DNA from: Allobosea psychrotolerans
Lineage (GTDB): Bacteria > Pseudomonadota > Alphaproteobacteria > Rhizobiales > Beijerinckiaceae
DNA: 64,000 nt
Reading direction: 5' to 3'
NCBI RefSeq assembly: GCF_002917105.1
Contig: NZ_PQFZ01000006.1
Location: forward strand, 62,001 to 126,000
A program made the position numbers and the translations under genes. The notes under the pieces are model-generated. The model was given only the letters and a program-made list of their open reading frames with translations. It was not told where the DNA came from and searched no databases. How positions within the stretch are numbered: the first letter of the stretch is position 1; every line of letters begins with the position of its first letter. Below are positions 36,674-45,979 of this stretch, piece after piece.

Positions 36674-36766
36674 CCCGTCATTGCGAGCGAAGCGAAGCAA
36701 TCCAGGAGCGGCAGTACTCGACGTCCGCCTGGATTGCTTCGTCGCTTCGCTCCTCGCAATGACGGG
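36674..36766. repeat. Palindromic repeat, CATTGCGAG family, inside the bkd operon
   Basis: CCCCGTCATTGCGAG and CTCGCAATGACGGGG are inverse arms. Inside, GCGAAGCAATCCAGG pairs with CCTGGATTGCTTCG. It lies in the 150-bp gap between bkdA1 and bkdA2, so it is transcribed with them. Confidence 0.9.
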
Positions 36767-36798
36767 GCTGTTGCGCTCACCGACGGAGGTCTCGTCTG

Positions 36799-37815
36799 AT
36801 GCCGCGCATGACGATGATCGAGGCGATCCGCTCAGGCCTGGACGTCGCGATGGGGCGCGACGAGAACGTCGTGGTCTATGGCGAGGATGTCGGCTTCTTC
36901 GGCGGCGTCTTCCGCTGCACCCATGGGCTGCAGCAGAAATATGGCGTCAATCGCTGTTTTGACGCGCCGATCAGCGAGGCCGGCATTGTCGGCACCGCGA
37001 TCGGCATGGCGGCCTATGGCCTTCGCCCCTGCGTCGAGATCCAGTTCGCCGACTACATGTATCCGGCCTATGACCAGATCGTCTCGGAAGCGGCGCGGCT
37101 GCGCTACCGCTCGGCCGGCGATTTCACCTGCCCGCTGGTCATCCGCATGCCCACCGGCGGCGGCATCTTCGGCGGGCAGACCCACAGCCAAAGCCCCGAA
37201 GCGCTCTTCACCCATGTCTCGGGCCTGAAGACCGTGGTGCCGTCAAATCCCTATGACGCCAAGGGCCTGCTGATCGCGGCGATCGAGGATCCGGATCCCG
37301 TGATCTTCCTCGAGCCGAAGCGGCTCTATAACGGCCCCTTCGACGGCCATCACGACCGGCCGGTGACGCCCTGGTCGAAGCATGAGCTGGGCGAGGTGCC
37401 CGACGGGCATTTCGTCCTGCCGCTCGGCAAGGCCGCGATCCGCCGCGAGGGCGCAGCCGTCACCATCGTGACCTATGGCACCATGGTCCATGTCGCGCTC
37501 GCGGCCGTCGAGGAGAGCGGCATCGATGCCGAGGTGATCGACCTGCGCACGCTGCTCCCGCTCGACCTCGACGCGATCGTGGCCTCGGTCCAGAAGACCG
37601 GCCGCTGCATCGTGCTGCATGAGGCGACGCTGACCTCGGGCTTTGGCGCGGAGCTGACCGCGCTGGTGCAGGAGCACTGCTTCTACCATCTCGAAGCGCC
37701 GATCATGCGCGTCACCGGTTGGGACACGCCCTATCCGCACGCGCAGGAATGGGACTATTTCCCCGGCCCGGCCCGCGTCGGGGCGGCCCTTCGCCAGATC
37801 ATGGAGAGCCGCTGA
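36799..37815 (+). CDS. bkdA2: Branched-chain 2-oxoacid dehydrogenase E1 component, beta subunit
   Basis: This 338-residue beta subunit completes the E1 ThDP site. Clear motifs are VYGEDVGFFGGVFRCTHGLQ, FDAPISEAGIVGTAIGMAAYG, VIRMPTGGGIFGGQTHSQSPE and the C-terminal TGWDTPYPHAQEWDYFPGPAR. It pairs with the bkdA1 product to form the alpha2beta2 heterotetramer. The stop codon overlaps the bkdB start by one base (TGATG), so the two are coupled. Confidence 0.96.
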   Translation: MPRMTMIEAIRSGLDVAMGRDENVVVYGEDVGFFGGVFRCTHGLQQKYGVNRCFDAPISEAGIVGTAIGMAAYGLRPCVEIQFADYMYPAYDQIVSEAARLRYRSAGDFTCPLVIRMPTGGGIFGGQTHSQSPEALFTHVSGLKTVVPSNPYDAKGLLIAAIEDPDPVIFLEPKRLYNGPFDGHHDRPVTPWSKHELGEVPDGHFVLPLGKAAIRREGAAVTIVTYGTMVHVALAAVEESGIDAEVIDLRTLLPLDLDAIVASVQKTGRCIVLHEATLTSGFGAELTALVQEHCFYHLEAPIMRVTGWDTPYPHAQEWDYFPGPARVGAALRQIMESR

Positions 37816-39149
37816 TGGCCGAGCGCATCATCAAGCTGCCCGATGTCGGCGAGGGCATCGCCGAGGCCGAACTGGTCGAATGGCACGTCAAGATCGGCGA
37901 CATCATCCGCGAGGACGATCTGCTCGCCGCCGTGATGACCGACAAGGCAACCGTCGAGATTCCCTCACCCGTCGATGGCGAGGTCACCTGGATCGGCGCC
38001 GAGATCGGCGACACCGTCGCGATCGGCTCGGCCCTGGTGAAGCTCAAGGTCGCGGGCGCAGCCGGCGCGGAGGAACCGGCAGCCGAGCCCGAAGCGCCCA
38101 AGGAAGCGCCCACGCCCGCCTCAAAACCAGTCGCAGTGCCCGAAGCCCCGGCCGCGAAAGCCGAAGCGCCAAAACCCGCACCAACCGTCGAACCGCCCAA
38201 GGCGATGACGGTGCCCAAGCCCACGCGCGGCGTAGTCCAGGCGACCGCCCAAAACACTGCACCGCGGCGCGCGCCCGGCGAAAAGCCGCTCGCTTCGCCG
38301 GCGGTGCGCCTGAAGGCGCGCGAGGCCGGCATCGATCTGCGCCAGCTCTCCGGCACAGGCCCCGCCGGCCGCATCCTGCATGAGGATCTCGACGCCTTCC
38401 TGCTGCGCGGTCCCGAGGCCGAGCGCGCGCCTGGCCTGTCCCAGAAGAGTGCCGTCACCGACATCAAGGTCGTCGGCCTCAGGCGCAGGATCGCCGAGAA
38501 GATGGCGCTGTCGAAGTCGCGCATCCCGCACATCACCATCGTCGAGGAGATCAACGTCACCCCGCTCGAGGATCTGCGCGCGACGTTGAACAAGAAGCCT
38601 GCGCCCGAACGCCCTAAGCTCACCTTGCTGCCCTTCCTGATGCGGGCGATGGTGAAGGCGATCTCCGAGCAGCCGAACCTCAACGCGCTCTATGACGACG
38701 ATGCGGGCATCATCCACCAGCATGCCGGCATTCATATCGGCATCGCGACGCAGACGCCGACAGGGCTGATGGTGCCGGTGGTGAAGCATGCCGAGGCGCG
38801 CGACATCTGGGGCTGCGGCATCGAGCTCAACCGCATCACCGAGCGGGCGCGGGACGGCAGCGCGACGCGCGACGAACTCACCGGCTCGACCATCACCATC
38901 ACCTCGCTCGGCGCGCTCGGCGGCATCGCGACGACGCCGGTGATCAACCATCCGGAGGTCGCGATCATCGGCGTCAACAAGATGATGATCCGGCCCGTCT
39001 GGGACGGCACCACCTTCGTGCCGCGCAAGATGATGAACCTGTCGTCGAGCTTCGACCACCGCGTCGTCGACGGCTGGGACGCCGCCGTCTTCGTGCAGCG
39101 CCTCAAGGAGCTGCTGGAGAATCCGGCTACGCTGTTCATCGATGTCTGA
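37815..39149 (+). CDS. bkdB: Lipoamide acyltransferase (E2) of branched-chain 2-oxoacid dehydrogenase
   Basis: This is the 444-residue E2 core. The lipoyl domain is at residues 1-80, with the modified lysine in MTDKATVEIPSP. An Ala/Pro/Lys-rich linker follows, then a peripheral-subunit-binding domain (about 160-195, ASPAVRLKAREAGIDLRQL). The catalytic acyltransferase domain carries SFDHRVVDGWDAA (His-x-x-x-Asp-Gly) near the C-terminus. It transfers acyl groups to CoA. The ATG at 37815 overlaps the bkdA2 stop. The next gene, lpd, lies after a 167-bp gap with a repeat. Confidence 0.96.
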   Translation: MAERIIKLPDVGEGIAEAELVEWHVKIGDIIREDDLLAAVMTDKATVEIPSPVDGEVTWIGAEIGDTVAIGSALVKLKVAGAAGAEEPAAEPEAPKEAPTPASKPVAVPEAPAAKAEAPKPAPTVEPPKAMTVPKPTRGVVQATAQNTAPRRAPGEKPLASPAVRLKAREAGIDLRQLSGTGPAGRILHEDLDAFLLRGPEAERAPGLSQKSAVTDIKVVGLRRRIAEKMALSKSRIPHITIVEEINVTPLEDLRATLNKKPAPERPKLTLLPFLMRAMVKAISEQPNLNALYDDDAGIIHQHAGIHIGIATQTPTGLMVPVVKHAEARDIWGCGIELNRITERARDGSATRDELTGSTITITSLGALGGIATTPVINHPEVAIIGVNKMMIRPVWDGTTFVPRKMMNLSSSFDHRVVDGWDAAVFVQRLKELLENPATLFIDV

Positions 39150-39185
39150 GTGATGACGTCCTCGATGATATGCCGCGCGTCCCTT

Positions 39186-39270
39186 CGTCATTGCGAGCGT
39201 CAGCGAAGCAATCCAGGGCGACATGGAGCGCTGCCGCCTCCGGATTGCTTCGCTTCGCTCGCAATGACGG
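39186..39270. repeat. Palindromic repeat, CATTGCGAG family, inside the bkd operon
   Basis: CGTCATTGCGAGCGTCAGCG and the right arm CGCTCGCAATGACG are inverse. Inner GAAGCAATCC pairs with GGATTGCTTC. It sits between bkdB and lpd. Confidence 0.88.
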
Positions 39271-39316
39271 GCAAAGCTTCGGACGACCGCGAGACCTCGG
39301 ATAACGGAAGCGCGCC

Positions 39317-40714
39317 ATGACAGAAATCACCTGCAAGCTGCTCGTCATCGGCGCCGGTCCCGGCGGCTATGTCTGCGCCATCCGCGCCGGCCAGCTCGGC
39401 CTCGACACCGTCATCGTCGAGAGCACCAAGCTCGGCGGCAGCTGCCTGAATGTCGGCTGCATCCCGTCCAAGGCGATGATCCATGTCGCCGAGGAGTTCG
39501 AGAAGGCAGCCCATGCCGCGGCTGGCAAGACGCCCTTCGGCCTCACGGCCTCGGCTCCCAAGCTCGACCTGAAGCAGGCCGTGGCCTGGAAGGACGGCAT
39601 CGTCCAGCGCCTCAACAACGGCGTCGCGGCGCTGCTGCGCAAGTCCAAGGTCAAGATCGTCCATGGCCGCGCCCGCTTCCGCGACGGCAAGACCGTCATC
39701 GTCGAGACCGAAACCGGGCCGCGAACGATCAAGGCCGAGACGATCGTGATCGCGACGGGGTCGGCTCCGGTCGAACTGCCCTTCCTGCCTTTCGGCGGCA
39801 ATGTCATCTCCTCGACCGGGGCGCTGGCGCTGACCGAGGTTCCCAGGCGCCTTGCCGTGGTCGGCGGCGGCTATATCGGGCTGGAACTCGGCACGGCCTT
39901 CGCCAAGCTCGGCGCGAAAGTCACGGTCGTCGAGGCTCAGGCAGGCATCCTGCCGCTCTATGACACCGAACTGACCGCGCCCGTCGCAAGACATCTCGCC
40001 GCGCTCGGCGTCGAGGTGCTGCTCGGCGCGAAAGCCCGCGGTATGACGCCGAAGGGCGACGCGCTGCTCATCGAAACCGCAGGCGGTGAAGAAAAGCGCA
40101 TCGAAGCCGACAAGGTCCTCGTCACGGTCGGCCGGGCGCCGGTCACCGCCGGGCTCGGCCTCGAGGAACTCGTGCTCGACATGGATGGCCGCTTCATCCG
40201 CATCGGCGAGCGCTGCGAGACCTCGATGCGCGGCATCCATGCCATAGGCGACGTCACCGGCGAGCCGATGCTGGCGCATCGCGCCATGGCCCAGGGCGAG
40301 ATGGTGGCCGAGATCGCAGCCGGCTTGGCCCGCGCCTGGGACAAGCGCTGCATTCCGGCGGTCTGCTTCACCGACCCCGAGATCGTCTCGGTCGGGCTCT
40401 CGCCGGAGGAGGCCCGCAAGGCCGGGATCGAGATCAAGACCGGGAAATTCCCGTTCGCGGCCAATGGCCGGGCCATGACTCGTCATGGCGAGGAGGGTTT
40501 TGTCCGTATCGTCGCGCAGGCGCAGACGCAGCTGGTGCTTGGCGTCCAGGCGGTCGGCCAGGGCGTCTCGGAGCTGTCCTCGGCCTTCGGCCTCGCCATC
40601 GAGATGGGCGCGACGCTGGAGGACATCGCCGGCACGATCCACGCCCATCCGACGCTCGGCGAAGCCGTACAGGAAGCGGCCTTGATGGCGCTGGGCCACG
40701 CCATCCACATCTGA
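39317..40714 (+). CDS. lpd: Dihydrolipoyl dehydrogenase (E3)
   Basis: This is a 465-residue flavoprotein that reoxidises the lipoamide of the E2 protein with NAD. FAD motif [17 protein letters not shown] (residues 12-28), redox-active disulfide [16 protein letters not shown] motif [12 protein letters not shown], and the C-terminal dimer-interface active-site His in [10 protein letters not shown] (reads [11 protein letters not shown]) are all present. As the last gene of the bkd operon it is the dedicated E3 (Lpd-Val-like). Confidence 0.96.
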   Translation: MTEITCKLLVIGAGPGGYVCAIRAGQLGLDTVIVESTKLGGSCLNVGCIPSKAMIHVAEEFEKAAHAAAGKTPFGLTASAPKLDLKQAVAWKDGIVQRLNNGVAALLRKSKVKIVHGRARFRDGKTVIVETETGPRTIKAETIVIATGSAPVELPFLPFGGNVISSTGALALTEVPRRLAVVGGGYIGLELGTAFAKLGAKVTVVEAQAGILPLYDTELTAPVARHLAALGVEVLLGAKARGMTPKGDALLIETAGGEEKRIEADKVLVTVGRAPVTAGLGLEELVLDMDGRFIRIGERCETSMRGIHAIGDVTGEPMLAHRAMAQGEMVAEIAAGLARAWDKRCIPAVCFTDPEIVSVGLSPEEARKAGIEIKTGKFPFAANGRAMTRHGEEGFVRIVAQAQTQLVLGVQAVGQGVSELSSAFGLAIEMGATLEDIAGTIHAHPTLGEAVQEAALMALGHAIHI

Positions 40715-40732
40715 GCGCCTGCTTGAAACTCC

Positions 40733-40855
40733 GTGAGCCCTCATCCTGAGGAGCCATTCCCCTGGGAATGGCGTCTCGAAGGATGCTCCAGGAGGCTCCC
40801 GTGCAAGCTGGTGCATCCTTCGAGACGCGCCTGCGGCGCTCCTCAGGATGGGCTG
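40733..40855. repeat. Cruciform repeat, family A, copy 2
   Basis: GTGAGCCCTCATCCTGAGGA and CTCCTCAGGATGGGCT form the outer arms. GCGTCTCGAAGGATGC pairs with GCATCCTTCGAGACGC. The small hairpin CATTCCCCTGGGAATG is on the left arm, and GCGCCTGCGGCGC on the right. It fills the gap between lpd and the next, convergent gene. Confidence 0.9.
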
Positions 40856-40889
40856 ATGTTGCCAATGGCTCTAAGGGCCTGCTCGCGCC

Positions 40890-42209
40890 CTAAAACCGCG
40901 CCATGCGCCGGTCGATCGCGTCCTGCAGATGATACCAGCCGCTGACGATGGGCAGGAACCAGGGCGTGCCGTTATAGAGCGGCACCGCCGGGAAGGCCGG
41001 ATCGTCGAAGGCACAGGCCCGGTTCTGCCGCCCCAGCAGCTTCAGCGCTGATTGATGGCCGAGATAGCTCATCAGCGCGACGCCGTTGCCGTTGCAGCCG
41101 ATGGCGAAATCGACGCCGTCGCGGCGGCCCATATGGGCGATCTTGTCGGCGGTCATGCCGACCTTGCCGCTCCAGCAATGCGTGACCTTGTAGCCCGCAA
41201 GCTGCGGCCAGACCTTCAGCATCATCGCATGGAGCCTCAGTGCGGCCTCGCCCTCCGCCATGCTGAACATGCCCGGCCGGCTGCCGAAGAGGATGCGCGT
41301 GCCGTCCGGCGAGGGGCGGCTATAGATCAGCTCGCGCTTGCTGTCGGTGATCATGCGCCGGCCGGGATTGATCTCGGCCATGAGTTCCGGCGGCAGCGGC
41401 TCGGTCGCGATCTGGTAGCTGCGCACCGGCACGATGCGCCTCTGCAGATAGGGTTGCGCCTTGTCGGTGTAGCCATTGGTCCCGAAGAAGACGTTGCGGG
41501 CGCGGATCATGCCGCGACCGGTCTCGACCATGTGGAAACCGCCCTCGGCAGGGCCGACCTTCAGCACCGGCGCATGCGAGCGCAGGGTCGCGCCATTGGC
41601 GGCGGCGAGGTGGCGCAGCGCGCGGTGGTATTTCGCCGGGTGAAGCCCGCCATAATCGTCGATGACGATGCCGCCATGATAGAAATCCGTCGCGGTGATC
41701 TCGTGCTGGCGGGCCTTGGGGATGTCGTGGACGGTGACGCCGGTATGCTTCGCCAGGAGTTCGCCCTGCCGGCGCAAGCGGTCGTAATGGCTGGGCACAT
41801 GCGCGCCGAAATAGCGCCCGAGCACGGCGAGATCCGCATCGAGCCCCTGCTCGCGGATCAATGTCTTCAGATGATCGTAGGAGGCGAGCGAATCCTCCAG
41901 CAGCCGCTCCATCCGCGCGGCATCGACACCCTTGATCGCGCCGCCGATGACGAGCTTCTGGCCGCTGGAGACCATGCCGCCGGAGCGGGTCGAGGCGCCC
42001 GCCCCCAATTCCTCGGCGTCGACCACGGTCACGTCGACCCCGTTGCGGGCAAGCTCGGCTGCGGCCGAGAGCCCGCAATAACCGGAGCCGACGACGAGCA
42101 CGTCGGTCTGCGTGGGCAAGGGATCGCGCGCAGCCTCGGGCGGGGCTGCATCCCACCAATAGGGATCGGTGGTGAAGTTCGGCGCCAGCACGCTGGTCTG
42201 GTCAGGCAT
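40890..42209 (-). CDS. DadA/PuuB-type FAD-dependent oxidoreductase
   Basis: This is a 439-residue amine/amino-acid oxidase-like flavoprotein. The FAD-binding motif VVGSGYCGLSAAAELARNG (about residues 30-48) is followed by DAEELGAGASTRSGG. The C-terminal half has the SGKVGMTADKIAHMG pattern of gamma-glutamylputrescine oxidases. It probably oxidises a secondary or primary amine to an imine. It is the last gene of the operon 40890-48099, and its ATG lies inside the end of the ABC ATPase gene (8-bp overlap). The open frame to 42368 is not needed. Confidence 0.93.
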   Translation of the reverse strand: MPDQTSVLAPNFTTDPYWWDAAPPEAARDPLPTQTDVLVVGSGYCGLSAAAELARNGVDVTVVDAEELGAGASTRSGGMVSSGQKLVIGGAIKGVDAARMERLLEDSLASYDHLKTLIREQGLDADLAVLGRYFGAHVPSHYDRLRRQGELLAKHTGVTVHDIPKARQHEITATDFYHGGIVIDDYGGLHPAKYHRALRHLAAANGATLRSHAPVLKVGPAEGGFHMVETGRGMIRARNVFFGTNGYTDKAQPYLQRRIVPVRSYQIATEPLPPELMAEINPGRRMITDSKRELIYSRPSPDGTRILFGSRPGMFSMAEGEAALRLHAMMLKVWPQLAGYKVTHCWSGKVGMTADKIAHMGRRDGVDFAIGCNGNGVALMSYLGHQSALKLLGRQNRACAFDDPAFPAVPLYNGTPWFLPIVSGWYHLQDAIDRRMARF

Positions 42210-42969
42210 GGTTCGCCTCCCCAAAAGATCTGATGTTGGACAGGAACGCGCGCGTGCGCTCATGCCGTGGGTTGGCAAAGAATTCGACGGGCGGCCCCTG
42301 CTCGACGATGCGCCCGTCAGCCATGAAGACGACGCGGTCGGCGACCTCGCGGGCAAAGCCCATCTCATGGGTGACGACGACCATGGTCGTGCCTTCGCGG
42401 GCGAGATCGCGCATCACGTCGAGCACGCCGGTGATGGTCTCGGGGTCGAGCGCCGAGGTCGGCTCGTCGAACAGGATCGCCTTGGGCTGCATGGCGAGTG
42501 CCCTGACGATGGCGATACGCTGCTGCTGCCCGCCCGACAGCGCCGAGGGATAGTCCTCGGCCTTGTGGGCGAGGCCGACGCGCGCGAGCAGCTTGCGCGC
42601 CTCCTCCTCCGCGACCGCGCGCGGCAGTTTGCGGCGGCGCTGCGGCGTCAGCGTCATGTTGCGCAGAATGGTGAGATGCGGAAACAGCGCATAGTCCTGG
42701 AAGACCATGCCGATCTGCGTCCGCAGCCCCTGCCAGGCGCCCTCGTCATGGATGTCGACGGCCCGGCCGGCGACCGTCAACGAGCCCTCATCGGGCCGCA
42801 CCAGCCCGTTGATGCAGCGGATCAGCGTACTCTTGCCCGAGCCGCTCGGCCCGATCAGCACGACGACGCTGCCGGCCGCGACATCGAGATCGATGCCCTG
42901 AAGCGCGGCATGGGCGCCGAAACGCTTGCCGATGCCTTTCAGCGAGATCAGCGGGCTGGCCTTGCTCAT
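42202..42969 (-). CDS. Polar amino acid ABC transporter ATP-binding protein (GlnQ/HisP type)
   Basis: This is a 255-residue ATPase. Walker A GPSGSGKSTLIR is at about residue 37. The signature is SGGQQQRIAIVRALA and Walker B is ILFDEPTSALDPE. It has no TOBE extension and contains the PAAT-type VTHEMGFAREVADRVVFM. It powers the importer formed by the permeases at 44506 and 45233. The ATG overlaps the end of the lyase-like gene (ATGA). Confidence 0.95.
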   Translation of the reverse strand: MSKASPLISLKGIGKRFGAHAALQGIDLDVAAGSVVVLIGPSGSGKSTLIRCINGLVRPDEGSLTVAGRAVDIHDEGAWQGLRTQIGMVFQDYALFPHLTILRNMTLTPQRRRKLPRAVAEEEARKLLARVGLAHKAEDYPSALSGGQQQRIAIVRALAMQPKAILFDEPTSALDPETITGVLDVMRDLAREGTTMVVVTHEMGFAREVADRVVFMADGRIVEQGPPVEFFANPRHERTRAFLSNIRSFGEANHA

Positions 42970-44465
42970 GAGGCGAGCTGGCGCATGTCGCGCTTCAGGG
43001 CCTCGCGCGCCTGCTGCAGGCGGCCGCGCTTGCCCGCAAGATCGGCGCGGCGCGTCTCCAGCCGCACTTGAGCCGCCTCGACCGAGCGCGCCACGGCCTC
43101 GGGCGCCGGGCCGCCCGGCAGGGTGCGGGCCGCGACGCTTGCGGTCGGGTCGAGGCTGACGCGCACGAGCTCCGGCGACAGTCCGAGCGGCCGGCCGAGC
43201 TGGTCGCGGGCCGCGTCATCGACCATTTCGGTCGTGATACCGTCGGCCGCGAGCCCACGGTCCATCGCTGCGCGCACGACGGCGCCGACGATGTGATGCG
43301 CCTCGCGGAAGGAGAGGTCGGCGTCGCGCACCAGCACATCGGCAAGATCCGTCGCCGAGGCGAAATCCTCGGTGACGCGGCGCTTCATCAGGGCGGCGTT
43401 GGGCCGGCCGGTGGCGATGATCAGGTCGAACAGGGCAAGGCAGCGCAGGGCTTCCTCGCCCGCCTCCCAGACACCGCGCATGCCCTCGCGGTTGCCGTCG
43501 ATCGTGTTGGTGAAATGCGTGCCCTTCACCGCCGTGGCGGAGGCGACATAGAGCCCGAGCAGATGGCCTGCCTTGCCCTTGAGGTGCTCCAGCACGACCG
43601 GGTTCTTCTTCTGCGGCATGATGCTGGAGGTGCCGGTGACGCGATCGGGGAATTCGATCGTCTGGAATTCATGCGAGACCAGCACGTGATAATCCTGCGC
43701 GACGCGGCTCCAGCCGATCGCGATCTGCGAGAGATCGGCCAGGATCTCGAGGCCGAAATCACGCGTCGCCACCGCGTCGAGCGTGTTCTCGATCAGCCCC
43801 TCGAAACCGAGCGTGGCTGCAACCGCATGCCGGTCGATGGCGAAGGTCGTGCCGGCGAGCGCGCCCGCACCGAGCGGGCTGATATTGGTGCGCGCCCACG
43901 CGTCGGAGAGCCGGCCGAAATCGCGCTCGAAGGATTGCGCCACGCCGGCGAGATAGAAGCCATAGGTCACTGGCTGGGCCGGCTGCAGATGGGTGTAGCC
44001 CGGCATCACCGCATCGCGGAAGCGAAAGGCGCCATCGAGCGCATGCTCCTCGACCTGGAGCAAAGCCTGGCCTGCGTCGAGCAGGAGATCGCGGGCGCGT
44101 AAGCGATCGAGCCCGGCGGTGAGGTCGTTGCGGCTGCGGGCGATATGCATGCGACCGCCCGCATCCGTGCCGATCAGCTTGATCAGATGGGCCTCATAGT
44201 TGAAGTAGGAATCCTCGCGCTGCGGATCGAGCTCGACGACCTCGGGCCCCTCCTCCTCCATGCGCAGCAGGCCGGCCGCGAGCGTCCTGGCGGCATCTGG
44301 CGAGATCAGCCCGCAGCGCGCCAGCATCAGCACATGGGCCTGGTTGAGATCGGTCATGTAGCCGAAGACGGCGCGGAAATCGCGGGCGAGGCGCGGCCCG
44401 TAGATATGGTCGCAGACTTCCTGCGCGACCGTCTCGGTCAAGCGGCGGCTGACTTTCGATTCCAT
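42966..44465 (-). CDS. Argininosuccinate lyase-family C-N lyase (ArgH-like)
   Basis: This 499-residue protein belongs to the fumarase/aspartase/ASL superfamily, which eliminates fumarate from N-substituted aspartates. The third conserved region is SSIMPQKKNP at 280-289, RSRND is at 110-114 and GYTHLQ is at 156-161. Classical ASL has EDIHMxxE near residue 85. Here it reads EDSYFNYE (84-91), so the substrate His is replaced by Tyr. The Q after RSRND is Leu. It is about 30 residues longer than normal ASL. Sitting inside an importer operon, it is more likely a catabolic lyase than arginine-biosynthetic ArgH. Confidence 0.88.
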   Translation of the reverse strand: MESKVSRRLTETVAQEVCDHIYGPRLARDFRAVFGYMTDLNQAHVLMLARCGLISPDAARTLAAGLLRMEEEGPEVVELDPQREDSYFNYEAHLIKLIGTDAGGRMHIARSRNDLTAGLDRLRARDLLLDAGQALLQVEEHALDGAFRFRDAVMPGYTHLQPAQPVTYGFYLAGVAQSFERDFGRLSDAWARTNISPLGAGALAGTTFAIDRHAVAATLGFEGLIENTLDAVATRDFGLEILADLSQIAIGWSRVAQDYHVLVSHEFQTIEFPDRVTGTSSIMPQKKNPVVLEHLKGKAGHLLGLYVASATAVKGTHFTNTIDGNREGMRGVWEAGEEALRCLALFDLIIATGRPNAALMKRRVTEDFASATDLADVLVRDADLSFREAHHIVGAVVRAAMDRGLAADGITTEMVDDAARDQLGRPLGLSPELVRVSLDPTASVAARTLPGGPAPEAVARSVEAAQVRLETRRADLAGKRGRLQQAREALKRDMRQLAS

Positions 44466-44505
44466 GGCGATATCCTCGGGCGTTGTCGTGTTGTGCGGGT
44501 GAGCG

Positions 44506-45222
44506 TCAGGGCAGCTGCGTCAGCGGCTTCACGAGCAGCGGGCCCGCCGAGGCGGGCCTGCGCTGGTCGTTCTTCAGGCGGCGTTCGAGCCAGCGGCCGA
44601 ACCAGGTCAGCGCCGAGCAGATGACGAAATAGATCAGCAGCACCGCGCCATAGACGGTGAAGGCCGGATTCCAGCCTTCCATCATCGTGGTGCGCTCGAC
44701 GATGATCTGGCCGACCTTGAAGAACTCGCTGACGCCGACGAGGGCGCCCAGCGAGGTCGCCTGCACGAGCAAGGTCAGCAAGCCGACGAAGGGCGGCAGG
44801 ATCGAGCGCAGCGCCTGCGGGCCGGTGATGAAGAGATACACCTCCCAGGGCTTCAGCCCGAGCGCGGCTGCGCTTTGCCACTGATGCCGGGGCACCGCGG
44901 CGAAGCCGGCGCGTACGATCTCGGTGCCGTTGGCGCTGCCCCAGAGCGAGAGGCCGACCGTGACGGCCGCGAAAGGCGACAGCTCCATGCCGAACAGCGG
45001 TGCGACGAAGAAGACGAAGAAGATGTTCACGATCAGCGGGATGTCGCGGAACAATTCGACATAGGCCTTGACCAGCCAGCGCAGCCAGCGGAAGCGCAAG
45101 GTCGCCAGGATGCCCAGGATGAAGGCGATCACGGTCGAGATCAGCAGCGTCGCCAGCGCCAGCGCCAGGGTCATGCCGATGCCCTGGAGGATGAAGGGCA
45201 GGTTCTTGACGAGGAGTGTCAT
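44506..45222 (-). CDS. Amino acid ABC transporter permease
   Basis: This is a 238-residue PAAT-type inner-membrane permease with about five helices. The first is MTLALALATLLISTVIAFILG. Typical HisM/GlnP motifs are KAYVELFRDIPLIVNIFFVFF, LWGSANGTEIVRAGFAAVPRHQWQSAAALGL and the EAA-like LRSILPPFVGLLTLLVQATSLGALVG. It pairs with the product of 45233-45895. Confidence 0.94.
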   Translation of the reverse strand: MTLLVKNLPFILQGIGMTLALALATLLISTVIAFILGILATLRFRWLRWLVKAYVELFRDIPLIVNIFFVFFVAPLFGMELSPFAAVTVGLSLWGSANGTEIVRAGFAAVPRHQWQSAAALGLKPWEVYLFITGPQALRSILPPFVGLLTLLVQATSLGALVGVSEFFKVGQIIVERTTMMEGWNPAFTVYGAVLLIYFVICSALTWFGRWLERRLKNDQRRPASAGPLLVKPLTQLP

Positions 45223-45232
45223 GCTCGCCTCC

Positions 45233-45895
45233 TCAAACCCGGAACGGCTTGTTCAGCCGGTTCTCGAGGCGGTTGGCGAAGACGGAAAGCACCAGGACGA
45301 GCGCGAGATAGATCACGCAGATCGCCGCGAACATCTCGATCGTGCGGAAATCCATCGAGATCCGGTCGATCGCGACATAGGTCAGCTCGGCCAGGCCGAT
45401 CGCCTGGAGATAGGAGGAGTTCTTCAACAGCGAGATCGAGGTGTTGAGCATCGAGGGCAGGCCGACCCGGATCGCCATCGGCGCCGCGATCAGGCGGAAG
45501 AAGCGCCAGGGCGTCAGCCCCAGCGAGAAGGCCGCCTCGCGCAGGCCTTTCGCGACCGTCTCCAGCCCGCCGCGGATGTTCTCGACCTGATAGGCGCCCG
45601 CCCAGAGCGTCAGGCTCAGCACGCCCGACCAGAACAGCGAGAGCTTGAGCCCGATCGTCGGCAAACCGTAGAAGATGAAGAAGAGCTGGGCGAGCAGCGG
45701 CGTGTTGCGGATGAACTCGACGTAACCGATGACGAGCTTGTCCAGCACCGGCAGCTTCAGCACCCTGGCCGCCGCGCCCATCAAGCCGATGACGATCGAC
45801 AGCACGATGGAGATCGCGCTGACCTGCACGGTCAGCCACAGGCCGCGCATCAGCGCCGGCCCTTGCGCCATCAGATAGGCGAGGTCGAATTCCAT
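45233..45895 (-). CDS. Amino acid ABC transporter permease
   Basis: This 220-residue protein is the second PAAT-type permease. It carries VGYVEFIRNTPLLAQLFFIFYGLP, WAGAYQVENIRGGLETVAKGLREAAFSLGLTPW and the QAIGLAELTY segment. The predicted start MEFDLAYLMAQG is preceded by GCAGGATGG. It is followed after 10 bp by the partner permease. Confidence 0.94.
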   Translation of the reverse strand: MEFDLAYLMAQGPALMRGLWLTVQVSAISIVLSIVIGLMGAAARVLKLPVLDKLVIGYVEFIRNTPLLAQLFFIFYGLPTIGLKLSLFWSGVLSLTLWAGAYQVENIRGGLETVAKGLREAAFSLGLTPWRFFRLIAAPMAIRVGLPSMLNTSISLLKNSSYLQAIGLAELTYVAIDRISMDFRTIEMFAAICVIYLALVLVLSVFANRLENRLNKPFRV

Positions 45896-45979
45896 CCTGC
45901 GGATATCCCTGCGCGACGAAGAGAAGGCCGGAAGAAACGGCCGGAGCGACGACGCCGCCCCGGCAATCGCGATCGCGCC

